Assembly (NCBI GenBank): GCA_015999765.1
Contig: JAECQR010000013.1
Location: 1 to 52,684 of the forward strand
Source of the DNA: Flavobacteriia bacterium
Lineage (GTDB): Bacteria; Bacteroidota; Bacteroidia; Flavobacteriales; Weeksellaceae
Length of the DNA stretch: 52,684 bases
Direction of reading: 5' to 3'
Shown piece after piece: positions 7,936-16,400 of this stretch. Numbering within the stretch: position 1 is the first letter of the stretch; each line of letters opens with the position of its first letter. The notes beneath the pieces were generated by a model. It made no database searches and had not been told where the DNA came from. It saw only the letters and a list, made by a program, of their open reading frames with translations. Position numbers and translations under genes: made by a program.

Positions 7936-9198
7936 TTAACTGATATTTTTTAATGATTCTTTATGCCTTACATCTGGTGAGGCATTTTTTGTTTTTATAA
8001 AAAATAACAGTCCCAATCCGGAAGAAAGGAGTCCCAATCCCACGAAGTACGCATAATTCCCCGCGTTGATCGGAAAATGATCAATCATATATGCCGTAAT
8101 CTGCGGTCCGAAAATTCCGCCAATTCCCCATCCCATGAGTGTGATTCCGTAAATCGACGATGCGAGAGTACTGCCATATCTTTCCTTAATTAAAGAAGGA
8201 ATCACACCGAAACCACCGCCATAACACAAAAGAATAATACAGACGCCTGCAGAAAAAAGCATGACATCCGATGTGTTGATGAGCATTATAAAAACAAAAA
8301 TCTGAATCAGAAGAATCAGCCGGAAGGTAATAATCCGTCCGATCTTATCGGAAATACTTCCCCAGAAAAACCTGCCAATTCCGTTAAAAAGCGCACTGAC
8401 ACCTATTAATGTTGCACCTTTATCTTCTAATGTTCCCATATGAGAAAAACCTCCTGACTTCAGTAGATTCTGCAGCAATGGAGATTGAAACGAAATAAAA
8501 ATCATTCCCGCAATAATATTGAAGGTAAAAACCAGCCAGATGATGAGATAATCTGCTTTGAGAATGTGTGGAAAAATATTGAGTTTTTCAAACGATTTTG
8601 AATTGGATGAAGCTACATTTTCAAATCTTAAAAACAGTGCAAAAAATGGAAGTACAGCCAACAGCGTAATTCCGATAAATAGGAAAACACGCGGTATATT
8701 ATGATTAAAAACTTCAAGAAAAAACGGTGCAAGCAGTTTCGACATGACCAAAGCCCCCAGTCCGAAACCCATGACCACCATTCCTGTAACAAGACCGGCT
8801 TTGTCGGGAAAATACTTTAAGACCACCGCGACCGGAGTGACATAAGCCAAGCCGAGACCAATTCCGCCAATAATTCCGAAACCGAAATAAAGCAGAAAGA
8901 GCGAGCCTGAACTCAAGGCAAAAGACGAAATAATATAACCCAAAGCATACAGAATGACGCCGGTTACCGCCAGTTTTCTCGCTCCGAATTTTTCAATTTT
9001 TGATCCGCACCAAGCCGCCGTAATTCCAAGCATCAGTATTGCTAAACTGAATGCCCAGGCAGTTTCACTGTTGGTCCAGCCGTAAGTCTCGGCAATCGGT
9101 TTCTGAAAAAAACTCCAGGCGTAAACAGTTCCCAGACCCAAATGGGTAAGCGTTCCCATGATGGCGATAAGCAATCGTTTATTAGATGTTACTTCCAC
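7936..9198 (-). CDS. MFS transporter, OxlT / oxalate-formate antiporter family
   Basis: A 420-residue carrier with 12 predicted membrane spans. The N-terminal signature GLGTVYAWSFFQKPIAETYGW and the loop CGSKIEKFGARK are those of the OxlT/YhjX group of the major facilitator superfamily. The second half carries NGIGRFFWGSISDKIGR, the usual repeat of the loop motif. Members move monocarboxylates or dicarboxylates; the substrate cannot be read from sequence. It is monocistronic, convergent with sco with only 2 bases between stops. A TATCTTTA element about 20 bp upstream is one base off the -7 consensus. Confidence 0.88.
   Translation of the reverse strand: MEVTSNKRLLIAIMGTLTHLGLGTVYAWSFFQKPIAETYGWTNSETAWAFSLAILMLGITAAWCGSKIEKFGARKLAVTGVILYALGYIISSFALSSGSLFLLYFGFGIIGGIGLGLAYVTPVAVVLKYFPDKAGLVTGMVVMGFGLGALVMSKLLAPFFLEVFNHNIPRVFLFIGITLLAVLPFFALFLRFENVASSNSKSFEKLNIFPHILKADYLIIWLVFTFNIIAGMIFISFQSPLLQNLLKSGGFSHMGTLEDKGATLIGVSALFNGIGRFFWGSISDKIGRIITFRLILLIQIFVFIMLINTSDVMLFSAGVCIILLCYGGGFGVIPSLIKERYGSTLASSIYGITLMGWGIGGIFGPQITAYMIDHFPINAGNYAYFVGLGLLSSGLGLLFFIKTKNASPDVRHKESLKNIS
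7963..7990 (+). terminator. Terminator of nirK operon inside the MFS gene
   Basis: ATGCCTTAC (7963-7971), loop ATCTG, GTGAGGCAT (7977-7985), then TTTTTTG. The 9-bp stem (one T-G pair) overlaps the last codons of the convergent MFS transporter. Confidence 0.75.
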
Positions 9199-9285
9199 TT
9201 CTGTAAAAAATCTTAACGATAAAGATAGGAAGTAGTGGCGGTTGGGGATCTATTTTCAGGAATGATATAATACAGATTCAGAAAT

Positions 9286-10380
9286 TTATTCAGAAAATGT
9301 TTCGGAATTTCTTTTTCCTAAATTCTCTTTAAAATCATCAATCCGCCAATCGGTCCCGGCATTTCCTTTTTCGATTTTTTCCTTTGCATAAAGGCGGTAA
9401 TCATTTTCTGTTTTATCCAGAAGATAATCGTAAGGACCCACGGAAGAAATAAGCTTTACCAGAACCGGAGAAATTTCAAGACATATAAAAAGCCCCATGA
9501 TAAAAGCGGCGGCAATGCCGATGATTGGAGTGTTTTTTCCGAGTTCATCCAAAGCCTGGAGCCGCGCTGCAAACCCATTGAATTTATCCTCAAAAGTTTC
9601 GGTTTTATTCCTTTCGGTTTCGATGTTGGTATAGATTTTAGATATTTCTTTGTCGAGATACTCCAGCCTCGGAGCTATTTGTTTCTGGTAATTTTCCAGA
9701 TCCTGGCGGCGCTGTTCTTTGAGTTCCGATTTCCTTTTTGCATTGGAACCGAACCCTACTTTTCCCGATGTTAATCCGCTTTGTTTTCCCAAAATCTCTT
9801 TTTCGAGTTCTACCGCAGCGGAATCATAAGACTTCTGATAATCGGCGATCTTCAATGCAATCTGTTTTTTCTCAGTTTCGAAAGGACCACTTTGCTGAAG
9901 AATGCGGCCGTTCATTTCTGCCTGCAACTGGGTTTTGTTTCTCTGGATAATGGTGTTAAGCTGTTTGTTCACTTCTTTTTCAAAGATTTTCAGCTCCAGA
10001 GGTTTTGATATAATAATACCTAAAAATGCCGCTAAAATAAGTCGTGGAACTGCCATTAAAATCTGGTTCCACCATGTTCCTGTTTTTTTGATCGATGAAA
10101 CAATGTAACGGTCCAGATTGAAAATCATTAAACCCCACAAAACTGCAAAACCGATAGAAATCCATAAATCATCGAAAACGGTAAACATAGCATATCCCGC
10201 TGAAAGCGTAGCAAAAATCGACGTGAACAGAACGATACCACCGATACCCGCAAATTTATTCCATTCCGAGGGAGATTTTTTTAAAATATGAATATTCCCG
10301 CCAGAACAAACGAGCAGAAAGTGCTGAAACCAATTTATTTTGTGGCTTACAGGAGGTATATTATGAGTGGGTTTTTTCAT
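9286..10380 (-). CDS. DUF4407 membrane protein
   Basis: A 364-residue protein of the DUF4407 family. After FLLVCSGGNIHILKKSPSEWNKFAGIG come two membrane spans (about 45-90), the NLDRYIVSSIKK motif, a third span (about 105-125), a long charged coiled coil (about 130-265) and a fourth span near 275-300. The architecture suggests an inner-membrane protein with a large helical soluble domain. No function is known. It stands alone; the 10381-10600 spacer separates it from the divergent surface module. Confidence 0.85.
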   Translation of the reverse strand: MKKPTHNIPPVSHKINWFQHFLLVCSGGNIHILKKSPSEWNKFAGIGGIVLFTSIFATLSAGYAMFTVFDDLWISIGFAVLWGLMIFNLDRYIVSSIKKTGTWWNQILMAVPRLILAAFLGIIISKPLELKIFEKEVNKQLNTIIQRNKTQLQAEMNGRILQQSGPFETEKKQIALKIADYQKSYDSAAVELEKEILGKQSGLTSGKVGFGSNAKRKSELKEQRRQDLENYQKQIAPRLEYLDKEISKIYTNIETERNKTETFEDKFNGFAARLQALDELGKNTPIIGIAAAFIMGLFICLEISPVLVKLISSVGPYDYLLDKTENDYRLYAKEKIEKGNAGTDWRIDDFKENLGKRNSETFSE

Positions 10381-10526
10381 TAATTAAAATTTTGAATGCT
10401 TAAATCTTAAATAATTTGTCATTAAAAACGTAACAATGTTACAAATAGTATTAGGTTTAACCAAGTAAATATTTGATAAGTTTACGACCCTGAACGTGAT
10501 TGACATTAGGTGACAACCATAAGCTA

Positions 10527-10534
10527 TATCTTCG
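10527..10534 (+). promoter_or_regulatory. Putative -7 box of surface module 1
   Basis: TATCTTCG is one base off TAnnTTTG, preceded by TTGAC at 10500-10504. The resulting 5' leader (about 10539-10600) is occupied by two hairpins. Confidence 0.4.
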
Positions 10535-10552
10535 CGGCAACACAAATGCAGT

Positions 10553-10590
10553 CTGCTATGAAAATAGCAGCTTGTTGCTTTTGAAAGCAA
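10553..10590 (+). promoter_or_regulatory. Two hairpins in the 5' leader of surface module 1
   Basis: CTGCTAT-GAAA-ATAGCAG (10553-10570) closes with a GNRA-type tetraloop. It is followed within a few bases by TTGCTTT-TG-AAAGCAA (10575-10590). Both stems are perfect and end 10 nt before the ATG. The second module has no such pair. Confidence 0.5.
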
Positions 10591-10600
10591 ACAAAACACA

Positions 10601-11992
10601 ATGAAAAAAAACTCTATCTGTTCTTACGGAAAGCTGCTGCACAGGCTTTTTCCACTTATTCTACTTTTATTATCCTTTTTTCCTTACGCACAATCCTCTC
10701 CGCCCGCAACGTCAGGTGATTACCGGTCAAAAGTACAGACGGGCAACGGGCCTTTCCTCTGGACCACCGCAGCAAACTGGGAGGTTTATAATGGCAGCAG
10801 TTGGCAAACTGCAGTACAGTATCCCGGGCAGGGAACAACAGCTGCGTCCCAAGCTACTTATGATGTATTTATTTCGCCTGGTACGGAAATAAATGTTAAC
10901 AGCAGTGCTACATATTATTTCGGCGATCTTTACATTTTAGCGAGCAATCCTGTTACAAATGTTCAGCCCGCTGTTTCTTCCGGCGCAAATGTGGGTAGAA
11001 TTAATCTTTCGGGGCCAAACGGCGGCGTAAATTTCTTCTTATTGGGAAATGACCAGGATATTTTTATTTACGGAGGTGTTCTCTATTTCGAAACAAACAA
11101 TACCGTTGTGGGCTTACCGAACGGAAATGCCCTTGTAGTTAACAACTACAACGGAACAAACCAGATTTTGGGATCCAATGGACTTCAGCCCTTACAAAAT
11201 GGATGTACCGGTAATAAGCAGGTGAAATTTTACAATGCTAATGGCACGGTAGCGCAAAATTATATGGTCTGCAACGGTAACAATTCCGACTACAATTTTG
11301 TGGCAGTGAACAGCAACGGTGGCAGCATATCCGCTATCCTTACTGCATCTCCTGCCCAATTGTGCGCGGGGAGTTCCTCAACATTGCTAACCAATTATAC
11401 AGGAAGTATTCCAGATGGTAAAATCATCACTTATAATATTCAACTTGTCAGCGGGCCTGCCGGCTACTCCTATACAGGTTTCAGCGGAACATTTACCGAC
11501 CCAGGTACAGCAGCCAGTATTCCGGATCCATCTTTAGGTGCACTTACGATACCGGGAACTTATATCTATTCTTTGACAGTATCGTATCTGTACGATGCCA
11601 GTTATACCATGTCATCCACCGAGCAGGTAACTATCATTGTGCGGCCTTCAGGTAGTGCGGCTTGTGCATGTTATAGAGATGCTGCAAGGGATAACTCCTC
11701 CAAATATCCAACAAAGTTGGGAATCAGTTCATTCGACAGAGCTGGCGCTGATGGAAGTTCATCAGCGGATTCCTGGCCAACGCTTAGAGAAGGCGGACAT
11801 ATCGCCATCGAATCGCAGACAGCAGGTTTTGTTATCAATAGGGTAGCAAACACCAGCGCAATCGCAATTCCTGTTGAAGGGATGATGATTTTTGATTTAA
11901 GTGAGGGAAAACTTAAAATCTACACCCGGAAAGATGGCGATTCAGTATTCGAATGGCATGTCTTTTCTACTCCGGCTTGCCCTAGTCTTTAA
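10601..11992 (+). CDS. Secreted surface-type protein, module 1 large subunit
   Basis: A 463-residue exported protein (signal peptide to about residue 31, PYAQS). The N-terminal part (GDYRSK, WEVYNGSSWQ, DVFISPGTEINVNSSATYYFGDLYIL) resembles the G8/parallel-beta start of flavobacterial surface proteins. A middle PKD/Ig-like part follows (SIPDPSLG, GTYIYSLTVSY). The C-terminal 110 residues begin at ACACYRD and contain PTKLGISSFDRAGADG, GGHIAIESQTAGFVINRV and VEGMMIFDLSEGKLKIYT. I recall this tail from many flavobacterial secreted proteins. It is homologous along its whole length to the gene at 12821 and lies 18 nt before its small partner. Function unknown, probably cell surface. Confidence 0.8.
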   Translation: MKKNSICSYGKLLHRLFPLILLLLSFFPYAQSSPPATSGDYRSKVQTGNGPFLWTTAANWEVYNGSSWQTAVQYPGQGTTAASQATYDVFISPGTEINVNSSATYYFGDLYILASNPVTNVQPAVSSGANVGRINLSGPNGGVNFFLLGNDQDIFIYGGVLYFETNNTVVGLPNGNALVVNNYNGTNQILGSNGLQPLQNGCTGNKQVKFYNANGTVAQNYMVCNGNNSDYNFVAVNSNGGSISAILTASPAQLCAGSSSTLLTNYTGSIPDGKIITYNIQLVSGPAGYSYTGFSGTFTDPGTAASIPDPSLGALTIPGTYIYSLTVSYLYDASYTMSSTEQVTIIVRPSGSAACACYRDAARDNSSKYPTKLGISSFDRAGADGSSSADSWPTLREGGHIAIESQTAGFVINRVANTSAIAIPVEGMMIFDLSEGKLKIYTRKDGDSVFEWHVFSTPACPSL

Positions 11993-12010
11993 AGCACAAA
12001 AACACAATAC

Positions 12011-12544
12011 ATGAAAAATTTCTTATCAATCTTCGGGTTGCTTACAGCACCCGTTATGTTCGCCCAGGTTATAATTAACCCTGGCATCCAAACCTCGGTA
12101 ACCAACAATTCTGTGTCCTTGGAATTCGGAAATGAATCTCGTGGAATAATTCTTCCGTATGTGGCGGAAACAGCTGCCGCAAACGCTGTCGCAGGAACAT
12201 TTATTATGGATCCGGCCGACAGAGCTGTAAAATTAAAACTGGCTGACGGAACCTGGCAAAACCTTACGGGTGCCGCTGCAAAAGTGAATAATCTTTCAAA
12301 TGCTCCTGCGACCGGTCAAGATCAAGCTGCAGCACAGGTAATCATTGGTTCCTCAAATCCACCCCAGAGTATAGTACCCGGGATACTTGTCTTGGCTGAC
12401 ACAAACAAGGCAATGATTTTACCTAAAGTCAATTCACCTCACTTAAATATTAAAAATCCTGCCGCCGGAATGCTGGTATATGATGATGCGGAGAAAATGC
12501 TGGCCGTCTATAACGGTACACAATGGTCATTCTGGAAGCCCTAA
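12011..12544 (+). CDS. Secreted small partner protein, module 1
   Basis: 177 residues with signal peptide MKNFLSIFGLLTAPVMFAQ. It holds two similar halves: RGIILPYV...GTFIMDPADRAVKLKLADGTWQNL and KAMILPKV...GMLVYDDAEKMLAVYNGTQWSFW. The G-(M/T)-x-(V/I)-(Y/M)-D...L.VYNGT.W unit is frequent in Bacteroidota surface proteins and also closes the large subunit. Gene spacing and the shared motif suggest that the two products work together. It is 177 residues, exactly the length of its paralogue at 14247. A hairpin terminator follows. Confidence 0.8.
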   Translation: MKNFLSIFGLLTAPVMFAQVIINPGIQTSVTNNSVSLEFGNESRGIILPYVAETAAANAVAGTFIMDPADRAVKLKLADGTWQNLTGAAAKVNNLSNAPATGQDQAAAQVIIGSSNPPQSIVPGILVLADTNKAMILPKVNSPHLNIKNPAAGMLVYDDAEKMLAVYNGTQWSFWKP

Positions 12545-12570
12545 AAAGAATTGTTTTTCTTCAAAATAAG

Positions 12571-12607
12571 ATCTCCTTCATTATTGTTTGAAGGAGATTT
12601 TATTTTT
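12571..12607 (+). terminator. Terminator of surface module 1
   Basis: ATCTCCTTCA (12571-12580), 8-nt loop, TGAAGGAGAT (12589-12598), then TTTTATTTTT. The CTCCTTCA/TGAAGGAG core recurs in the terminator of module 2. The remainder of the spacer up to 12820 shows only a weak TAATATTG (12755-12762) as a possible -7 box. Confidence 0.85.
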
Positions 12608-12820
12608 AGATTATCTTACCATTCTGCATGAACGTTTATGTATTAAACTTGCTGGTTTTCATTATCTTAGTTTTTTTGATCACTAATTAACATAATATCC
12701 CAAATAATTGCTTTATATTTATCCCAAAAATAAAATCTATGATGGTTATCTGGTTAATATTGTTCCCCAACGCTTGTCGCAGCAATTCCCAGAATGATTA
12801 AAGAAAAATCTAAACTTATA

Positions 12821-14230
12821 ATGCAACAATATTCTATTTTTTCTTACAGAAAGTTATCATTGAAACTTTTGCAGTTTACCTTCTTTTTACTAACCATTTC
12901 TATCGCCGCTCAGGCTGCCCCACCACCTATACAAGGAGATTACCGTTCGAAAATCACCGGTAACTGGACTGCAGCTTCCACTTGGGAAGTTTATAGCTGT
13001 TCAGGAGGTGTCTGTGCCTGGATTCCTGCAACAACCGCACCCGGCGTTGGAACTACATCCACTGCTCAGGGTGACTATAACGTATTTATAACGCAAGGAA
13101 CGGAGGTGACGGTAAATACAAGCGAAACTTACTATTTTGGCAATCTTTATATTCTGGCAAATAATCCTGTTGTGAATGTATACTCATCTGTATCCTCCGG
13201 ACCCAATGTCGGAAGAATAAACTTAGAAAGTGGCCCTGTGGAACTTAAACTGCTTGGTGATCAACAGAATGTTTATATTTTAGGTGGTGTATTTTACTTC
13301 AAAGCACTTAATTCATCACTTGGCCTGAGAAGCGGGAATTCTATTATTATTACAGATTACAATGCAGTTGGTACCGAAAGCGGACTGGGATCAAACGGCC
13401 TACAGCAACTTGGAATCAGCTGTACAGGAAATCAAAAAATCAAATTTTACAATGCCGACGGTACTTTGGTAGAATCAGAATATGGAGTGTGTATCGATTC
13501 AAGTTCACCATATACATTTGTGCAGCTTAATAATTACGGTGGAAGTTTAGCGGCGCAACTTTCGCTAAGCACGCTTAAAGTTTGCGTCGGCGACATCCTT
13601 ACACCTGTAAACCTCACCGCAGGTTTTACCGGAATTGTACCCGCAGGCAAAACTGTGAATTATGAACTTAAACTCGAGAGCGGACCGACAGGCTATACCT
13701 TCAGTCCCCTGATTGGCAGTTTTACAGCGCCTGGTGATGCCAACAGCATTCCTGATCCTTCATTGGGGCCTTTCGCACTCGATGGCACCTATGTTTATTC
13801 TTTAACAGTTTCTTACCCTTACGATAATACACCTACTTCATATCAAATAGTTTCAACTACAACCGTAATTTTGGAGGTGAGCCCTGCAGGCTCGATCAAT
13901 TGTGCGTGTTATAGAGACCCTGTTATGGATCCTGCCAATAAATATCCTACAAAATTCGGAATCACAGCATTGGGAAGAGCGGGCGCACTTTCATCAACGA
14001 CTCCGGATTTTTGGCCGGAAAAAGCTCAGGGCGGACATATGGCACTGGAATCACAAACCAAAGGTTTTGTAATTAACCGAGTAGAAAATACCGGCGCGAT
14101 CCTAATTCCTGTAGAAGGAATGATGGTTTTTGACCTGAGTGACGGCCAGCCAAAAATTTACACGCTGAAAGCTGGTGATGCTGCACCCGCGTGGCATACT
14201 TTCACTACACCAACATGTCCCTCTTTATAA
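12821..14230 (+). CDS. Secreted surface-type protein, module 2 large subunit
   Basis: 469 residues from the ATG at 12821, chosen because MQQYSIFSYRKL aligns with MKKNSICSYGKL of the paralogue; an ATG at 12794 adds nine residues. Signal peptide ends near AAQAA. It shows the same order of segments as the first copy: GDYRSK, WEVYS, TYYFGNLYILANNPV, SSGPNVGRINL, KFYNADGT, SIPDPSLG, GTYVYSLTVSYPYD, NCACYRDP, PTKFGITALGRAGA, GGHMALESQTKGFVINRVENTGAI, VEGMMVFDLSDGQPKIYT and the terminal CPSL. The pair diverges at many positions, so this is not a recent duplication. Function unknown. Confidence 0.8.
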   Translation: MQQYSIFSYRKLSLKLLQFTFFLLTISIAAQAAPPPIQGDYRSKITGNWTAASTWEVYSCSGGVCAWIPATTAPGVGTTSTAQGDYNVFITQGTEVTVNTSETYYFGNLYILANNPVVNVYSSVSSGPNVGRINLESGPVELKLLGDQQNVYILGGVFYFKALNSSLGLRSGNSIIITDYNAVGTESGLGSNGLQQLGISCTGNQKIKFYNADGTLVESEYGVCIDSSSPYTFVQLNNYGGSLAAQLSLSTLKVCVGDILTPVNLTAGFTGIVPAGKTVNYELKLESGPTGYTFSPLIGSFTAPGDANSIPDPSLGPFALDGTYVYSLTVSYPYDNTPTSYQIVSTTTVILEVSPAGSINCACYRDPVMDPANKYPTKFGITALGRAGALSSTTPDFWPEKAQGGHMALESQTKGFVINRVENTGAILIPVEGMMVFDLSDGQPKIYTLKAGDAAPAWHTFTTPTCPSL

Positions 14231-14246
14231 TTATTAAGTAAAATAC

Positions 14247-14780
14247 ATGAAAACATTTTTAACGCTATCGTCACTTTTATTTTCCACTTTAATATTCGCA
14301 CAGGTCATAATTAATCCCGGTACCAAAACAGAAGTAACCAACTCCTCGGTTTCAATGGAATTCGGTGCAGAAGAGCGTGGGATTATTTTGCCGTATGTTG
14401 CAGTCGCAGATGCAACCAGCGCTGTTCCCGGAACCTTGATTATGGATCATAGTGATAGAATCATGAAGTTAAAATTAGGGAACGGAACGTGGCAAAACCT
14501 CACCGGTAATGCCGCGAAAACCAAGAGTATCGTAAATCCGCTGGTAATTATCGCAGAAAATCCTACGGCAAAAACCGTAATCGGGCCTTCCGCAATACCT
14601 CAGGCTCAGGTACCGGGGATTCTAATCCTTTCGGATCCGAATAAAGCCATGATTTTACCACAGGTACCGTCACCACACCTCAACATTAAAAATCCCGCCC
14701 CGGGAATGATGGTATATGATTCCGCAAACAAAATACTTGCGGTTTTTAATGGTACACAATGGTCTTTCTGGCAACCTTAA
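14247..14780 (+). CDS. Secreted small partner protein, module 2
   Basis: 177 residues, signal peptide MKTFLTLSSLLFSTLIFAQ, then VIINPGTKTEVTNSSVSMEFG. It is collinear with the gene at 12011 and has the same two-half structure (RGIILPYV...GTLIMDHSDR and KAMILPQV...GMMVYDSANKILAVFNGTQWSFW). It begins 16 nt after its large partner and ends at a terminator of the same stem sequence as module 1, so the duplicated unit is large gene, small gene and terminator. Confidence 0.8.
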   Translation: MKTFLTLSSLLFSTLIFAQVIINPGTKTEVTNSSVSMEFGAEERGIILPYVAVADATSAVPGTLIMDHSDRIMKLKLGNGTWQNLTGNAAKTKSIVNPLVIIAENPTAKTVIGPSAIPQAQVPGILILSDPNKAMILPQVPSPHLNIKNPAPGMMVYDSANKILAVFNGTQWSFWQP

Positions 14781-14794
14781 AATTTAATAAAAAT

Positions 14795-14829
14795 AAAAAA
14801 CTCCTTCAATATTTTTGAAGGAGTTTTTT
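14795..14829. terminator. Terminator of surface module 2 and ruvC
   Basis: AAAAAACTCCTTCAA (14795-14809), 5-nt loop, TTGAAGGAGTTTTTT (14815-14829). It can serve both strands and overlaps the ruvC stop codon (14828-14830). Confidence 0.85.
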
Positions 14830-15382
14830 ATTTTAAACGGTCGGGATTCTGTTTCAGAAAGCTGTCCCATCCCGAATAACTCTTATCGGAAACCAAATTT
14901 CCTGAATTAAAATGGTGACAGACCGCAACTGCCAATCCATCCGAAGCATCGAGATATTTAGTAGGGAATTCTTTGAGGTTAAGAAGATTTTGCAGCATGC
15001 CGGCGACCTGCTCTTTGCTTGCATTTCCATTCCCCGTAATCGCCATTTTAATTTTCTTGGGAGAATACTCAGTAATGGGAATATCGCGATGAAGCGAGGC
15101 TGCCATGGCCACACCCTGCGCCCGCCCGAGCTTCAGCATACTTTGTACGTTCTTACCGAAAAAAGGGGCTTCCAGCGCAACTTCATCTGGATGAAATTCA
15201 TCGATAAGCGCCAGCGTTTTATCGAAAATCACTTTAAGTTTGGTTTCGTGATTGGGATATTTCTTCAGAATTAATTCGTGAATGGAGATCATTTCCATTT
15301 TTCCTTTTACGACAGAAATCAGTCCGAAACCCATAATGCTGGTTCCGGGGTCGATTCCCAAGATAATTTTTTCGGTTTGCAT
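14828..15382 (-). CDS. ruvC: Holliday junction resolvase RuvC
   Basis: Endonuclease that cuts Holliday junctions together with RuvAB in recombinational repair. The 184-residue product shows the RNase-H-fold acidic residues Asp11 (LGIDPGTS), Glu71 (ALEAPFF) and Asp145/Asp148 (YLDASD), plus the conserved GRAQG helix. I start at the ATG at 15382: the longer frame begins at a TTG beyond the promoter box TAAATTTG (15388-15395). With the ATG only about 5 nt from that box, the mRNA should be nearly leaderless. Confidence 0.95.
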   Translation of the reverse strand: MQTEKIILGIDPGTSIMGFGLISVVKGKMEMISIHELILKKYPNHETKLKVIFDKTLALIDEFHPDEVALEAPFFGKNVQSMLKLGRAQGVAMAASLHRDIPITEYSPKKIKMAITGNGNASKEQVAGMLQNLLNLKEFPTKYLDASDGLAVAVCHHFNSGNLVSDKSYSGWDSFLKQNPDRLK

Positions 15383-15387
15383 TGCGG

Positions 15388-15395
15388 CAAATTTA
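15388..15395 (-). promoter_or_regulatory. ruvC promoter -7 box
   Basis: CAAATTTA on the plus strand reads TAAATTTG on the minus strand. Transcription would start within about 2 nt of the ATG at 15382. Confidence 0.55.
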
Positions 15396-15468
15396 AGCAA
15401 CTTATCGGTAATTTTCCTTCAACTTAGAGTTTATAAAAAAAAGTTTACTTTTAATAAAAATATTGAAA

Positions 15469-16398
15469 ATGGACCGCAAAGAATTTCTCGCCACCACATT
15501 TGCCGCAGGTTTAGGTCTGGCTTTTGCGCCAGGTTTGCTGAGCTGTACCTCATCTGTTTCTAACAGAACTGTTTTTGATCCTTTAAATTTAGGTGCAGGT
15601 AATCTCTCCAATGTCCGTGGAAATATCAGCAGATACACGAACAAAGGCGGAACCGTAGGAATTTTCGAAACGAAAGACGGTTTCATTATCATCGATTCTC
15701 AGTTTCCCGATTCCGTTCAGCCTGTTTTAGACGGAATTTCTGTTAAAGGAAAACCTGTACTTTATCTCTGTAACACGCATCATCACGGTGATCACACTTC
15801 CGGAAATATCGCTTTTAAAGATCCGGAGACCAAAATTCTTGCTCACAACCGAGTTCCCGAACTTCAGAGGAAGGCTGCGGAAAAAAGCAACAAACTTGGC
15901 GAACAGCGATATGCTACATTACTCTTCGAAAAGGAATATAAAATCGATTTGGGAAATGAAAAAGTAACCGGTTATCATTTCGGGAACGGACATACTTTCG
16001 GTGACGTGATGTATCATTTTGAGAAAGACAATGTGGTTCACATGGGAGATTTGATGTTCAATAACATGATTCCCGTTTACCGTACTGCCGACGGTTCAGA
16101 CTCCAGAAACTGGATTAAAGTCCTGGAAAAAGCGCAAAAAACCTTTGATGATGATACGGTTTTTATTTTCGGTCACGCCAACAAACCGGAACTCACGACA
16201 GGAAATAAATCCAATTTAAAAGAAATGGCAGATTTTCTGGAAGCTTCGAACGAGTTTGTTTACGGCAATATGCTTGCTGGAATATCAACAGAGAAGATTC
16301 TTGAAAAACATCAGTTCATTCCCGGTTTTGAAAACAGAAAAACACCGGAACGTTTTGCAGGATTTTTGGATGAGCTGAGAAAAACTTTAGGCGGTTAA
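15469..16398 (+). CDS. MBL-fold metallo-hydrolase, exported
   Basis: 309 residues from the ATG at 15469; a TTG two codons earlier is rejected. The leader MDRKEFLATTFAAGLGLAF ends near a lipobox-like LLSC (Cys26) and resembles a Tat-type leader with a single Arg. The metal-binding motif HHHGDH spans 104-109, followed by HMGDLMFN and FGHANKPEL, which supply the remaining ligands. Members hydrolyse lactones, thioesters or beta-lactams; the substrate is not readable. It converges on the serine hydrolase gene, with 2 bases between stops. Confidence 0.88.
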   Translation: MDRKEFLATTFAAGLGLAFAPGLLSCTSSVSNRTVFDPLNLGAGNLSNVRGNISRYTNKGGTVGIFETKDGFIIIDSQFPDSVQPVLDGISVKGKPVLYLCNTHHHGDHTSGNIAFKDPETKILAHNRVPELQRKAAEKSNKLGEQRYATLLFEKEYKIDLGNEKVTGYHFGNGHTFGDVMYHFEKDNVVHMGDLMFNNMIPVYRTADGSDSRNWIKVLEKAQKTFDDDTVFIFGHANKPELTTGNKSNLKEMADFLEASNEFVYGNMLAGISTEKILEKHQFIPGFENRKTPERFAGFLDELRKTLGG

Positions 16399-16400
16399 AC

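Noticed and set aside
10384..10599. Frame of 71 codons on the minus strand in front of the DUF4407 gene
   Set aside because: It runs antisense through the hairpin leader and the probable promoter of module 1 and has no recognisable domain.
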